Shown here in pieces: positions 16,254-24,220 of a stretch of 64,000 nt of DNA. The stretch spans positions 1-64,000 of the forward strand of contig JAJDBF010000007.1 in assembly GCA_029261535.1 (NCBI GenBank). Direction: 5' to 3'. Made by a program: the position numbers and the translations under genes. This DNA is from Nitrospinaceae bacterium (GTDB lineage Bacteria; Nitrospinota; Nitrospinia; Nitrospinales; Nitrospinaceae). How positions within the stretch are numbered: position 1 is the first letter of the stretch; every line of letters begins with the position of its first letter. A model generated the notes under the pieces. It saw only the letters and a program-made list of their open reading frames with translations. It searched no databases and was not told where the DNA came from.

Positions 16254-17378
16254 ATGTCATCCAATCGAATCCTTCTCAAACTGATTTCAACATTGTTGAT
16301 CGTCGCCCTGCTGGCCTCGAGCGCCTATGCCGTCCGCGTGAAAGAACTGGTCAACATCTCCGGCGTGCGAAACAACCAGCTTATTGGCTTTGGCCTGGTG
16401 ATTGGTCTGGCCAATACCGGGGACCGCGCCACCAACGTGTTCTTCTCCATCCAGACAATTGTGAACATGTTGCAAAAACTCGGCGTCACCGTTCCCGCAA
16501 ACCGGATAGCCCAGTTGCAGTTTAAAAATATTGCCGTAGTCATGGTCACCGCCCACATGCCACCCTTTGCCCGGCAGGGCGACTCAATCGACGTGACCGT
16601 GTCGTCCATTGGTGACTCGGTCAGTCTGCAAGGCGGAATGCTACTCATGACTCCGCTGAAAGGACCCGACTCTTTAACTTACGCCGTAGCGCAAGGATCA
16701 GTTTCCATCGGTGGATTTGTCGTGCAGGGCGGAGCCCAGGGGGCACAGAAAAATCATCCCACCGTTGGCAAAATTGTGAACGGTGCCATGGTGGAAAAAG
16801 AAATCCCCGTCAATTTTAATATCAAGAAAGACCTTTACCTGTCTCTCCGGCGCACCGACTTCACCACCGCATCGCGCATTGCCAAAGCGGTGAATTCCGA
16901 CATGAAAGAAATCATCGCAACCGCCCTGGACGGGCGCACGCTTCACCTTAAAGTGCCCGCGTTTTATAGCGACAACGCATCGGCGTTTGTCACGCGCATC
17001 GAGCGTCTGCAAGTCACACCGGACACCATTGCAAAAGTGATCATCGACGAACGTACCGGCACCGTGGTGATGGGCGAGAACGTGCTCATATCCACCGTGG
17101 CCGTCGCCCACGGCAGTCTGTTTGTGCAGATAAAAGAAGAGCCTATCGTTTCCCAACCATCAGCCCTTTCCGAAACCGGAGAAACGGTGATCGTGCCGAG
17201 AACCCGGGTGGTGACGGAAGAGGGCGAGGACCGATTGATCATCGTGCCTTCCGGCATCGGCATCGGTGAAGTGGTCAACGCGCTCAACGCCATCGGTGTC
17301 AACCCGCGAGACCTCATCGCCATCCTGCAGGCAATCAAGGCTTCCGGCTCCCTGCATGCCGAACTGAGCATCATTTAA
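16254..17378 (+). CDS. flgI: Flagellar P-ring protein FlgI
   Basis: FlgI builds the peptidoglycan-level P ring. The 374-residue protein has a cleavable signal peptide (LLIVALLASSAYA). The start of the mature protein, VRVKELVNISGVRNNQLIGF and GLVIGLANTGD, is nearly invariant in FlgI. IAVVMVTAHMPPFARQGDSI, LLMTPLKGPD and the C-terminal GVNPRDLIAILQAIKASGSL complete the match. A TAAGGA site precedes the ATG. It ends the first flagellar transcription unit; a second promoter follows. Confidence 0.96.
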   Translation: MSSNRILLKLISTLLIVALLASSAYAVRVKELVNISGVRNNQLIGFGLVIGLANTGDRATNVFFSIQTIVNMLQKLGVTVPANRIAQLQFKNIAVVMVTAHMPPFARQGDSIDVTVSSIGDSVSLQGGMLLMTPLKGPDSLTYAVAQGSVSIGGFVVQGGAQGAQKNHPTVGKIVNGAMVEKEIPVNFNIKKDLYLSLRRTDFTTASRIAKAVNSDMKEIIATALDGRTLHLKVPAFYSDNASAFVTRIERLQVTPDTIAKVIIDERTGTVVMGENVLISTVAVAHGSLFVQIKEEPIVSQPSALSETGETVIVPRTRVVTEEGEDRLIIVPSGIGIGEVVNALNAIGVNPRDLIAILQAIKASGSLHAELSII

Positions 17379-17529
17379 TGGGGGCGAGGACAGAGCAGGC
17401 AAAATTTGCCGGGTGAAGCTAAGACTCTGGAGAAAAAGAAAAACGGACGCTCTCCGGAAAAACCTTTTAAACGCCTGAATTAAAAAGGCTCCGGGGGCAT
17501 AGAAAATCGCCGCGCATCTCCTCCAGGTT

Positions 17530-17545
17530 TGGCATTGCCCTTGCA
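17530..17545 (+). promoter_or_regulatory. Sigma-54 promoter for flgJ-flgN-flgK-flgL
   Basis: TGGCATTGCCCTTGCA matches the -24/-12 consensus (TGGCAyr-N4-TTGCa) at all key positions with exact spacing. It lies 60 bp upstream of the flgJ ATG in the 226-bp gap after flgI. That gap also has inverted segments (TCTGGAG at ~17427 with CTCCGGA at ~17452) that could end the upstream transcript, though there is no T run. Confidence 0.8.
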
Positions 17546-17604
17546 TTTTGCACTGAGTGAAGTGAAAGTTTTTTCCTTAAACACGCCCGTAAAGGAAACA
17601 ATCT

Positions 17605-17955
17605 ATGGTAACGCTCAATTCAGTTGTGCCCGGTCCTTCAACCCAGTTGCCTCTTGATTCAGGCGCGCTTGATCGTGCCATCGATCTGGCGCAGGGAACT
17701 AAAAGCGGGAAGGATGACGCGAAAAGTCTGATGAAAGTGTCGCGCGAGTTTGAATCGATTTTCCTCAACATGATGCTGAAGGAAATGCGCAGTGCGGTTC
17801 CCAAATTTGATCCGCTGAACAGTTATGCCCAGGATACCTATCAGGAAATGATGGATCAGGAATGGACCAAGGATATGGTCAAAAACAAGAGCATGGGTCT
17901 GGCCGATATGGTGTATCGCCAGTTATCGAAACTGGAATCAGGCCCGACCCGTTAA
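17605..17955 (+). CDS. flgJ: Flagellar rod-binding protein FlgJ, rod domain only
   Basis: FlgJ caps the growing rod. This 116-residue version holds only the rod-binding domain: LMKVSREFESIFLNMMLKEM, RSAVPKFDPLNS, YQEMMDQEWTKDMVKNKSMG and LADMVYRQL. The C-terminal muramidase of enterobacterial FlgJ is absent, as in many non-gamma lineages, so a separate peptidoglycan hydrolase must open the wall. It is first after a sigma-54 promoter, with flgN 13 bp downstream. Confidence 0.9.
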   Translation: MVTLNSVVPGPSTQLPLDSGALDRAIDLAQGTKSGKDDAKSLMKVSREFESIFLNMMLKEMRSAVPKFDPLNSYAQDTYQEMMDQEWTKDMVKNKSMGLADMVYRQLSKLESGPTR

Positions 17956-17968
17956 CAAGGAGGTTGGC

Positions 17969-18469
17969 ATGAGTGACTCTTTTGAACAACTAGACGATCT
18001 GGTCGAAAAGAAAACCGTTTATTACGGACAGTTGATCGATATTTTGAATGAAGAGTGGCGGCACATCGGGGAAAACTCGCTCGACATGCTGGAGTCCCTG
18101 CTGACCCGGAAAGAAACACTGCTGATTACCATTCAGGAGCTCAACCTTCAACGCGAGCAGGTGGTGCATGAGATTGCCAACCAATTTGGTTTGGTGCCGG
18201 AAGACATCACCCTGAAAGATATTATCAGCCTGCCCGGCAATCCCTTCAAATCCAGATTACAACATTTCCGACGGGTCCTGCGCTCGCAGATAGACTCGAT
18301 CAATCGAACCAATCAGGCCAACCGCAAGCTGGTCCGTCAGTCGGCGCGCACGGTCAAGGAGTCCATCGAATATCTGGTGGAGCCGGGCCCACAATACACA
18401 CCTTACAATACGAGGGGCGATCTTGCCGATGCCCCGCTCGAAGGCCACATGGTGCGCACCAGCGCCTGA
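17969..18469 (+). CDS. flgN: Flagellar export chaperone FlgN
   Basis: FlgN-type chaperones bind the hook-filament junction proteins FlgK and FlgL, which are encoded next. The 166-residue protein is almost wholly helical: LDDLVEKKTVYYGQLIDILN, LDMLESLLTRKETLLITIQE and LNLQREQVVHEIANQFGL form the first helices, and SRLQHFRRVLRSQIDSINRT, followed by NQANRKLVRQSARTV, the later ones. Sequence similarity to FlgN is low in general, so the call rests on size, helix pattern and position. An excellent AAGGAGG lies before the ATG. Confidence 0.82.
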   Translation: MSDSFEQLDDLVEKKTVYYGQLIDILNEEWRHIGENSLDMLESLLTRKETLLITIQELNLQREQVVHEIANQFGLVPEDITLKDIISLPGNPFKSRLQHFRRVLRSQIDSINRTNQANRKLVRQSARTVKESIEYLVEPGPQYTPYNTRGDLADAPLEGHMVRTSA

Positions 18470-18533
18470 AGCGGAATGAACGACTCCGCCGCAAGCGGAC
18501 GGGGTATCCGACAAGGACTATAATTTTATATTC

Positions 18534-18568
18534 GTGGCAAGCCACGGGGAATTAAACCCACTGGTGGG
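18534..18568 (+). promoter_or_regulatory. Paired small hairpins over flgK ribosome site
   Basis: Two perfect stem-loops lie in tandem just before flgK: GTGGCaaGCCAC (18534-18545) and CCCACtgGTGGG (18557-18568). The second contains the only Shine-Dalgarno-like sequence (GGTGGG) before the ATG at 18577, so it could mask translation. A TATAAT occurs at 18519-18524 without a clear -35. Confidence 0.45.
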
Positions 18569-18576
18569 ATTAGATT

Positions 18577-20265
18577 ATGACGACAAGTATTTTCAGCGTA
18601 TTGACCGAAGGCAAGCGGGGCCTTTTGGCCCAGCAGTTGGCGATTGAAGTCACCGGTAACAACATCGCCAATGTGCAGACTCCCGGTTACACCCGGCAGA
18701 CGGTCAACCTTGAAAACAGTGCACCGCGCCAAATCGGCCTCGGCCAACTTGGCACCGGTGTCAGCGTCAGGAGTATCTCCCGTAACTTCGACCGCTTTGT
18801 GTTTGCCCAGACCCTGAGCGAATCGGTTCCTTTTGGAAGTTTCAAAATTCGCAAGGATGGCTTTGAACGACTGGAGCAGTTGTTCAATGAAACCACGGGT
18901 CGCAGTATCAACACCGAGATGAACAATCTCTTCAGTTCGTTCGAGGACCTGGCGGCCAACCCCACCGGGCTTCCTGAGAGAACCACGATTCAGGGCAACG
19001 CACGTTCCCTGATCCTCGGGTTCAACACCATTGGCAACGCAATTTTTCGCGAGCAACAAAATCTTGACCTGAGAGTCGAAGATACCGTATCGGAAATCAA
19101 TTCCCAACTCAGCGGCATCGCCCAGCTCAACCGCACAATTTTTCAGAATGAAAATATCGGCACCACGTCCACCGCCAACGATCTTCGCGATGAACGCGAC
19201 CGTATGCTCAAGGATCTTTCTGAAATGATCGATGCCACATTGGTGGATGAACAAAATAATCAATTACGCCTGACGCTGGCGGACGGCACTCCGCTGGTTC
19301 TGGGCCTGACCGATTTTCCCTTGAGCACGCAACTCAATGGGGACAACAAAGGTTTCAAGGACATTCTGGTTTCCGATGGTCAAGGTGGAACTTCCAACAT
19401 CACCAGCCAGATCAACGGTGGCAAACTGCGCGGCCTGCTCGACCTGCGCGACCGGGAAGTGCCAAAGATCAAGGATCAGTTCGACCGACTCGCCGCCAGC
19501 CTGGTGCGGGAATTCAACCGGGTGCATCGCGAAGGCTTTGGTCTTGACGGTGGATCGGGGCGGGATTTTTTCACACCCTTGCAACCGAATGTGCGCGCCA
19601 GCGTTTTGAATACCGGTTCCGCAGTGGTCAGCATGACCAACGCCAGCCCAACCACCGCATCCATTGATAAATATCAAATGCGATTCACCGGCGCGGCCTC
19701 TTTTGATCTGGTCAATCTGACCACCGGTGCCGCATCAGGAACCTTTGTGTTCACTCCGGGCAGTACGTTCAACCTGGCCAACGGCCTTGCCGTGACCATC
19801 ACCGGTGCCGGGGCGGCAGGCGATGTTGTCAATTTCTCCGTGTCAGAAGATGCGGCGGCGCGATTGAACCTTGATGCGGCGATCGCCGTGGATGGATCAA
19901 AAATTGCCGCAGGGCGCAACGGAACAGGGGATGGAAAAAATGCCACTCGCATGTCGCAACTGCAAAATGACTTGCTGTTCGATGGTCAATCGCTGGTCAA
20001 TGCCGGGTCCGGGTCATTCACCTTCGGCGAGTTTTACAATTCACTGGTCAGCGGTATCGGGGTGGATTCACGGTCCGTGCAGTCCGCCGTTACAGCGCAG
20101 GAAGGGGTCATGCTGGCACTGCACAACAGGCGCGAAAGTATATCGGGTGTTTCCATCGATGAAGAAATGATCAACCTGATCAAGTTTCAACAGGCGTTTG
20201 CGGCGGCGGCACGCTTGATCAACGTCGCCGAAGAAATGCTCGATGTGCTGGCCAATCGAATCTAG
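18577..20265 (+). CDS. flgK: Hook-filament junction protein FlgK (HAP1)
   Basis: FlgK joins hook and filament. The 562-residue product starts with the rod/hook signature (LAQQLAIEVTGNNIANVQTP GYTRQ) and has the long FlgK-specific helical region with EINSQLSGIAQLNRTI and NDLRDERDRMLKDLSEMIDA. The beta-rich middle includes a flagellin-like LVNLTTGAASGTFVFTPG insert. The C-terminus, SGVSIDEEMINLIKFQQAFA with AAARLINVAEEMLDVL, is diagnostic. It is probably bound by FlgN before export. Confidence 0.95.
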   Translation: MTTSIFSVLTEGKRGLLAQQLAIEVTGNNIANVQTPGYTRQTVNLENSAPRQIGLGQLGTGVSVRSISRNFDRFVFAQTLSESVPFGSFKIRKDGFERLEQLFNETTGRSINTEMNNLFSSFEDLAANPTGLPERTTIQGNARSLILGFNTIGNAIFREQQNLDLRVEDTVSEINSQLSGIAQLNRTIFQNENIGTTSTANDLRDERDRMLKDLSEMIDATLVDEQNNQLRLTLADGTPLVLGLTDFPLSTQLNGDNKGFKDILVSDGQGGTSNITSQINGGKLRGLLDLRDREVPKIKDQFDRLAASLVREFNRVHREGFGLDGGSGRDFFTPLQPNVRASVLNTGSAVVSMTNASPTTASIDKYQMRFTGAASFDLVNLTTGAASGTFVFTPGSTFNLANGLAVTITGAGAAGDVVNFSVSEDAAARLNLDAAIAVDGSKIAAGRNGTGDGKNATRMSQLQNDLLFDGQSLVNAGSGSFTFGEFYNSLVSGIGVDSRSVQSAVTAQEGVMLALHNRRESISGVSIDEEMINLIKFQQAFAAAARLINVAEEMLDVLANRI

Positions 20266-20299
20266 AAGTTACACTTTGTAAATCACAGGAAGAACACTC

Positions 20300-21823
20300 A
20301 TGGTCCAACGGGTCACCAATCAGGCGATGCAGGCCACCTCCCTGCAGAATATTTTCCGAATCACGGAAGGTCTGTTCAAGGCCAACGAACGCGTCGCCAC
20401 CGGCAAACGCATCAACACGTTGTCAGACGACCCAACGGCCTTGCGCGATTCCTTGAGCCTGAAAAATTCGATCTCGCAGGTGAGCCAGTTTCGTCGCAAC
20501 ATCGAAAACAATACAGTTTTTCTGCAAAACGCGGACACCGCCCTCAATTCTATTGGACTGGGATTGGTTCGTGCCCGCGAGCTGAGTCTCGGGGCCCTTG
20601 CAGGAACCGACTCGGCCGAGAGCCGTCAATTTGCTGCAATCGAATTACGCAATATCATTGACCAGGCCCTGCAATCGGCGAACTCCAAAGTAAAAAATAA
20701 TTTTCTGTTTTCCGGTACCGAATCACGCACGCAACCCTTTTCTGTATCGGCCGCCTCCGGCATTGTCTACCTCGGCAATTCCGAGCGGTTTGAAATTCAG
20801 ATTGCAAACAGCTCGAGTGTGCCGCTCACCCTTCCAGGCTCGGAGATGCTCGCCACCGACCTCGACCCGCTTCTCACCGGAACCACTCAGTTGTCGGATC
20901 TCAATGCAGGTGCAGGTGTTCCACCAGGATCGTTCAGCATCACCGACCGCGCTGGCAACAGCGCCAACATTACGGTAGCGGCAGGTGCCAATATCAACAC
21001 GGTCATCGGTGCAATCAACGCGGCAGGATTGAGTATTACCGCGTCCATCAACGCTCAGGGCAATGGCCTGGTATTGACCGATTCCAGCACCACCCTGACA
21101 GGTTCCCTCACCGTTGCGGAATTAGGCAATGGAAATACGGCACAGGCCCTCGGCATCGAAGGACGGGTCGATGGCAATTTGCAGGGTCGCAACGTAGACC
21201 CGCGTGTATCGGGCAACACTCTGGTTTCAGACTTGAACGGGGGTCAGGGGATCAACCTCGGTTCCATCAATATTGTGAACGGAGCCACCTCGGGCACGGT
21301 CAATCTCACCTCAGCATCCACGTTGAATGATGTCCTCGCGGCGATCAACGGGGCCGGATTAAATGTCACCGCTTCCATCAATTCCCGCGGCAACGCTCTC
21401 CAGGTGAATTCCAACAGCCCTAACAGTGCCGCCATTGTGCGCGATATTGGCACGGGTAAAACAGCCGAAGCGTTTGGACTCGGCGGCGGTCGCAATGTGT
21501 TTGTCGTGCTCAGTAAACTGAAAGAAGCTTTGGAGAAAGACGACTCTTTTGGCATCATCGCTTCCCTCGATGCCCTGAAAACCACGCAGGCTCAGCTCAA
21601 TAACGCCCGCGCCGAACTGGGCTCCATTCAACGTCGCCTGGAAACAACCGAAATCATTCATGAATCAGATACCGTCACCCAGACGGAACAGTTGTCCACC
21701 GTAGAAGATGCCGACATCACGGCGGAAGCCTCCAGAATTGCGCAACTGGACTTCGCCCTGCGCGCAACCCTCAACACCTCTGCTCGAATTCTCCAGCCCA
21801 GCCTGCTCGATTTCCTTCGCTAA
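20300..21823 (+). CDS. flgL: Hook-filament junction protein FlgL (HAP3), enlarged
   Basis: FlgL is the second junction protein. The N-terminus (RVTNQAMQATSLQNIFRITE, then RVATGKRINTLSDDPTALRD) and C-terminus (LDFALRATLNTSARILQPSL) are flagellin-like and typical of FlgL. At 507 residues it is far longer than the usual ~300. The extra length is two similar domains, at about residues 192-288 and 303-396. Each has SDLN-G-G, a GSxxI strand, TV/DVxxAIN-AGL-xTASIN and a GNxL strand, and ends in ALGI or AFGL. This is the 'flagellin hook IN' motif also found in FliD and long flagellins. It is the last gene of the cluster; csrA and fliW do not follow. Confidence 0.93.
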   Translation: MVQRVTNQAMQATSLQNIFRITEGLFKANERVATGKRINTLSDDPTALRDSLSLKNSISQVSQFRRNIENNTVFLQNADTALNSIGLGLVRARELSLGALAGTDSAESRQFAAIELRNIIDQALQSANSKVKNNFLFSGTESRTQPFSVSAASGIVYLGNSERFEIQIANSSSVPLTLPGSEMLATDLDPLLTGTTQLSDLNAGAGVPPGSFSITDRAGNSANITVAAGANINTVIGAINAAGLSITASINAQGNGLVLTDSSTTLTGSLTVAELGNGNTAQALGIEGRVDGNLQGRNVDPRVSGNTLVSDLNGGQGINLGSINIVNGATSGTVNLTSASTLNDVLAAINGAGLNVTASINSRGNALQVNSNSPNSAAIVRDIGTGKTAEAFGLGGGRNVFVVLSKLKEALEKDDSFGIIASLDALKTTQAQLNNARAELGSIQRRLETTEIIHESDTVTQTEQLSTVEDADITAEASRIAQLDFALRATLNTSARILQPSLLDFLR

Positions 21824-21842
21824 CCCACTCACTGGCGTGAGG

Positions 21843-21995
21843 GCTAACGTAAAACAGAAAAATCCCGTATGTCATTCTTGTATGATCCTCGGAAGGAAGT
21901 TAAGAGGGTCATACAAGAATGACATGCCATGTTTTGTTGGCTGACCGACCGCGAAAGTCTTTTTTTCTGTTCGCCGTCCGCGGAGGATCTGTTAG
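21843..21995. repeat. Nested inverted-repeat element with 22-bp hairpin
   Basis: A 22-bp arm at 21869-21890 pairs with 21904-21925 with one mismatch, around a 13-nt loop. The arms contain TGTCATTCTTGTATGA. Outside it, AACAGAAAAA (21853-21862) pairs with the TTTTTTTCTGTT at ~21959-21970, and GCTAAC (21843-21848) pairs with GTTAGC (21990-21995). The whole ~150 bp can fold as one cruciform or long RNA hairpin between the convergent flgL and kinase genes. Its GGCTAACGTAAAACAGAAAA segment recurs at ~32729. Confidence 0.75.
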
Positions 21996-23299
21996 CTCTG
22001 GCTGTTACTGAGCAGGAGGGAGGGTGTTTTAACCGAGTTGTGGATGGGCAGTTCGATGGTGAAGATTGCGCCTTTGCCAAATACACTTTCGACTTCCAGG
22101 TTGCCTGAATGTTTTTCGATAATGGAATAGCAAATGGAAAGTCCGAGACCCGTGCCCTGGTCTTCGGGTTTGGTGGTGAAGAAGGGTTCAAATAATTTAT
22201 TGAGGTTCTCCTGATGAATGCCTTTTCCCGTGTCTGCAAACTGGATTTTCAGGAAAGGCGTTGCTCCTGCTTCATCAGAGGATTCAGGATTGAAGGGCAT
22301 CTTGAATGTTTTTCCGCCCTCTGTTTTTATCAAAATAATCTGTGTGCTGACTGTCAGGGTACCGCCCTTGTCCATGGCATGGCGGGCGTTATTGATCAGG
22401 TTCAGAAACACCTGCCGCATCCGGTTGGCATCGAATTTAAATTCGGGCAGGGCCACATCAAATTCCCGAACAACCTGAATGCCGCCTAGCAACATTTCCT
22501 TTTCAGTCAACGCCAGCACGGATTCGAGCTCGGCGTTGATATCCGCAGGTTTGAAAACCATTTCCTCTTTGCGGGAAAACTTGAGAAGACCGCTGATGAT
22601 TTTTTCGATGCGCTGAATTTCCTCCATAACGGATTCAAAATCTTCCATGAGGGAAGGGTCGTTATCACGCTCAAGGGTCAAGGCCTGGATATGTCCGGAA
22701 ATAATATTCAGCGGGTTCAGAATTTCATGGCAAACTCCTGCCGCCAGCCGTCCAACGCTGGCCAGTTTTTCCGAGCGAATGATCTGGTCCTGCGCATTTT
22801 GTAATTTATCGAGAGACTGTTTTAATTCTTCGTGAGCTTGGGTCAAACCGTCGTGCGATTTGCGCAGTTCTTCTTCGGCGCGTTTTCTGAGGTCTTCTTC
22901 TTTTTTTAATTTGGTGGCGTGACGGATGGACTTAAAGAGGTTCTCGGCGGATAAATTGTTCTTGGTCAGGTAGTCCGTAGCCCCACTCTTCATGGCTTGC
23001 ACTGCGGTTTCCTGATCGCCTTGCCCGGTAAGAAAAATAATGGGGGCCTCACAACCGACTTCCCGAACCTGCTCCAACAGGTCAATACCGGTCTGCAAAC
23101 CCAAACGAAAATCGAAAATGCAAAGGTCTACCGGAGTGGTTTCGAGCAGAGCCAGGGCATCAGCGCCGTTGGAAACGTGCAGGATTTTTGGTTGTGGGGA
23201 AATGGAAACTTCCCGCATCAGGTCCTTGATAAGGAAAGCGTCATCCTCGTCATCTTCAACCAGAAGAATCTGCAGAGGAGGTTCAAGGTAGGTCATCAT
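21992..23299 (-). CDS. Receiver-histidine kinase hybrid
   Basis: This 435-residue soluble kinase has an N-terminal receiver domain (ILLVEDDEDDAFLIKDL; phospho-acceptor Asp63 in CIFDFRLG; Lys in DYLTKNN). A coiled coil of ~40 residues follows (EEDLRKRAEEELRKSHDGLT), then HisKA with His191 in GVCHEILNPLNII. The ATPase domain has an N box with NLINNARHAMD, DTGKGI and GTGLGLSICYSIIEKHSG. With no membrane segment or sensor domain, the input is probably phosphotransfer to its receiver. Its ATG overlaps the stop of the response-regulator gene (ATGA), so the two form an operon. Confidence 0.92.
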   Translation of the reverse strand: MMTYLEPPLQILLVEDDEDDAFLIKDLMREVSISPQPKILHVSNGADALALLETTPVDLCIFDFRLGLQTGIDLLEQVREVGCEAPIIFLTGQGDQETAVQAMKSGATDYLTKNNLSAENLFKSIRHATKLKKEEDLRKRAEEELRKSHDGLTQAHEELKQSLDKLQNAQDQIIRSEKLASVGRLAAGVCHEILNPLNIISGHIQALTLERDNDPSLMEDFESVMEEIQRIEKIISGLLKFSRKEEMVFKPADINAELESVLALTEKEMLLGGIQVVREFDVALPEFKFDANRMRQVFLNLINNARHAMDKGGTLTVSTQIILIKTEGGKTFKMPFNPESSDEAGATPFLKIQFADTGKGIHQENLNKLFEPFFTTKPEDQGTGLGLSICYSIIEKHSGNLEVESVFGKGAIFTIELPIHNSVKTPSLLLSNSQS

Positions 23300-23751
23300 T
23301 TTGGAAGTTGAACGATGGAGAACCAGTATTTGGAAAGCACACTCACCATCTCAACAAACTCGTTAAATCTTACCGGCTTCTGAATGAAGGAATTGACTCC
23401 CAACTCGTACGAATGATCAATGTCGGTTTCCGATTTGGAAGTGGAGAGAATAACGACCGGTATTTTTCTCAAGCCTGCACTGCCTTTAATTTCCTGAAGG
23501 GCTTCCCGACCATCCTTGCGCGGCATGTTTAGATCGAGAAGGATCAACCCTGGCTTGACCCAACCTGCCGACGAACTCTTGCCGACCTCGCACTTGCGCA
23601 GGTACTCCATTAACTCTTCGCCATCCTTGACCCAGGTCACCCGCGAGTGAATCCCCGCCTCGGTGAGGGCTTCAAGGGTCAGCATATAATCATCTTCGTC
23701 ATCTTCGGCGATGATTATGGGAACATCAAATTGGGTCTCGTCTGAAATCAT
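23296..23751 (-). CDS. Stand-alone response regulator (Rcp1-like)
   Basis: This 151-residue CheY-like receiver has no output domain. IIIAEDDEDDYML gives the acidic pocket, Asp73 in LILLDLNMPRKDG is the phosphorylation site, VVILSTSKSETD holds the Ser/Thr switch and FIQKPV the conserved Lys. The inserted loop before the Asp (EVGKSSSAGWVKPG) and the LNMPRKDG motif resemble the Rcp1 partners of phytochrome-type kinases. It is translated just ahead of the kinase and is its probable partner. AAGGA lies before the start. Confidence 0.9.
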   Translation of the reverse strand: MISDETQFDVPIIIAEDDEDDYMLTLEALTEAGIHSRVTWVKDGEELMEYLRKCEVGKSSSAGWVKPGLILLDLNMPRKDGREALQEIKGSAGLRKIPVVILSTSKSETDIDHSYELGVNSFIQKPVRFNEFVEMVSVLSKYWFSIVQLPK

Positions 23752-24220
23752 CTATCCTTCCAGAGTCACGATGCGTTGTCTAAAAAACTGGACACCAAAA
23801 ATAATGATGTCCAACTCATCGATAGTCATAATTAAAATTATGTAGCTATTCTAAAGGGTTAGAGACCCAAAAATCCAACTTTTTCTTAGTTCCGGCCCTT
23901 TTTCTTTTTCGCCAGAAACGAAGAGTAGAGAGCTTATAAGCGAACCTCTCAACCTCACAAAATATATAATTCCGATATTATATCAATATAATTAGCGATA
24001 ACCAAATACTATTATTCGTCTTGATTCCCTTAAAGGAGAACGGGAAAAATCCATCCAGCCACAATTAATATGACCTTTTTCAGTGGTTTTGATTTCGGCC
24101 CACCTATCCCGTATTTTTTTTTCTGCGGAGACTTTTTCGGTCAATCCTGTTTTATGTAAAATCTCCTGCGCACTCCTCAATATCGTCTGTCCGCTGACCC
24201 CAAAGTCCGCTTTCCAAAAT
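23752..24220. other. 469-bp gap with palindromes, no convincing gene
   Basis: Upstream of the response regulator lie TGGACA (23789-23794) and TGTCCA (23808-23813), an inverted repeat with a 13-nt spacer. A perfect palindrome CATAATT-aa-AATTATG (23827-23842) follows. Either could be a regulator site for the two-component operon. The rest is AT-rich. A 62-codon minus-strand frame (23992-24180) has only a TTG start and no recognisable product. Confidence 0.4.

Noticed and set aside
23992-24180. 62-codon minus-strand frame
   Set aside because: Only a TTG start, no ribosome site and no recognisable product; it could still be a decayed gene.
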